From Clostridiales bacterium (lineage in GTDB: Bacteria; Bacillota; Clostridia; Oscillospirales; Acutalibacteraceae), in the NCBI GenBank assembly GCA_019419895.1, contig JAHZIE010000024.1:13412-37964 (forward strand): 24,553 nt of DNA. Direction: 5' to 3'. Shown here in pieces: positions 24,346-24,553 of the stretch. Numbering within the stretch: the stretch's first letter is position 1; each line of letters opens with the position of its first letter. Both the position numbers and the translations under genes were made by a program. A model generated the notes under the pieces. It did not search any database. It was given only the letters and a program-made list of their open reading frames with translations, and was not told where the DNA came from.

Positions 24346-24381
24346 AAAAGAAGTTGATTCTTTTCAGAATCAACTTCTTTT
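24346..24381 (-). terminator. Terminator of the tRNA-Gly/tRNA-Cys transcript
   Basis: A perfect 16-base-pair stem (AAAAGAAGTTGATTCT at 24346-24361, complement 24366-24381) with a 4-base loop, starting 2 bases beyond the encoded CCA of tRNA-Cys and ending in T residues on the minus strand. Confidence 0.9.
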
Positions 24382-24382
24382 C

Positions 24383-24457
24383 TGGAGGCGCCACCCAGAT
24401 TTGAACTGGGGAATCAAGGTTTTGCAGACCTGTGCCTTACCACTTGGCTATGGCGCC
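24383..24457 (-). tRNA. tRNA-Cys (anticodon GCA), CCA encoded
   Basis: Minus-strand acceptor arm GGCGCCA pairs with TGGCGCC, followed by discriminator T and CCA (24385-24383). The D arm contains AGCCAAGTGGTAAGGC, the anticodon loop CTGCAAA gives GCA, and the T arm is CCCCAGTTCAAATCTGGGG-like (CCCAGTTCAAATCTGGG). Shares a transcript with the upstream tRNA-Gly. Confidence 0.96.
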
Positions 24458-24500
24458 TTATAAAAGAAGTGCTCAAAGGATCTTTACTTCAAGCACTTCA

Positions 24501-24553
24501 TGGAGCGGATGACGAGGCTCGAACTCGCTACCTCCACCTTGGCAAGGTGGCGC
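24501..24553 (-). tRNA. tRNA-Gly (anticodon GCC), 5' part cut by window edge
   Basis: The 3' 53 bases are present: anticodon stem-loop CCACC-TTGCCAA-GGTGG with GCC, a T arm with GAGTTCGAGCCTC, the 3' acceptor strand ATCCGCT and encoded CCA (24503-24501). It lies 43 bases upstream of tRNA-Cys. Confidence 0.92.

Noticed and set aside
1..24553. CRISPR array, rRNA genes, riboswitch
   Set aside because: No regularly spaced repeats, no rRNA segments and no recognisable riboswitch core were seen.

Overview
The window looks like the chromosome of an anaerobic gut-type Clostridia bacterium (Lachnospiraceae/Oscillospiraceae-like). The reasons are strong GGAGG-type ribosome binding sites with frequent TTG/GTG starts, YesM/YesN-type two-component regulation next to an LplA/B/C-type sugar ABC transporter, CCA-encoding tRNAs, and decayed clostridial mobile-element recombinases. 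The genus cannot be fixed from sequence reading alone.

Layout. (1) 1-1690: the 3' end of an unrecognised plus-strand gene with its terminator, a decayed minus-strand stretch that keeps a readable C-terminus like GH63/debranching-type glycosidases, and a complete tRNA-Leu(GAG) unit with a textbook promoter and terminator. (2) 1692-15842, all minus strand: a large uptake-and-catabolism locus. In transcription order it holds two tandem TIM-barrel sugar-phosphate-isomerase/epimerase-like enzymes, a HAD phosphatase, two ABC permeases, a lipoprotein solute-binding protein, a YesN-like AraC-type response regulator, a 66-residue small ORF, a zinc phospholipase C/P1-nuclease-like enzyme with a putative NPCBM-like C-terminal domain, an ADP-ribosylglycohydrolase (ARH)-fold enzyme, a YesM-like histidine kinase and a second ARH-fold enzyme. 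(3) 16507-22268, minus strand: an MacB-type efflux/export operon (OmpR-type regulator and kinase, then a sigma-factor-like/membrane-fusion-protein fusion, ATPase and permease). (4) 22380-24340: the scar of one or more integrative elements, with a truncated tyrosine integrase, a run of four inverted repeats resembling an origin of transfer, and the broken C-terminus of a TnpX-like large serine recombinase. (5) 24346-24553: minus-strand tRNA-Gly(GCC, cut by the window edge) and tRNA-Cys(GCA) with a terminator.

How it works together (inference). The transporter brings in a small glycoside. The kinase senses an extracellular signal and activates the regulator. The two cytoplasmic ARH-fold proteins, the PLC-like metal enzyme, the HAD phosphatase and the isomerases would take the compound apart. 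The combination of two non-canonical ARH-fold hydrolases with a cytoplasmic PLC/P1-like enzyme in a sugar-uptake locus is the most interesting part of the window. The second system is simpler: a two-component pair probably controls both itself and the export operon, because the same CTTTAG-N5-CTTTAG direct repeat lies in front of both transcription units.
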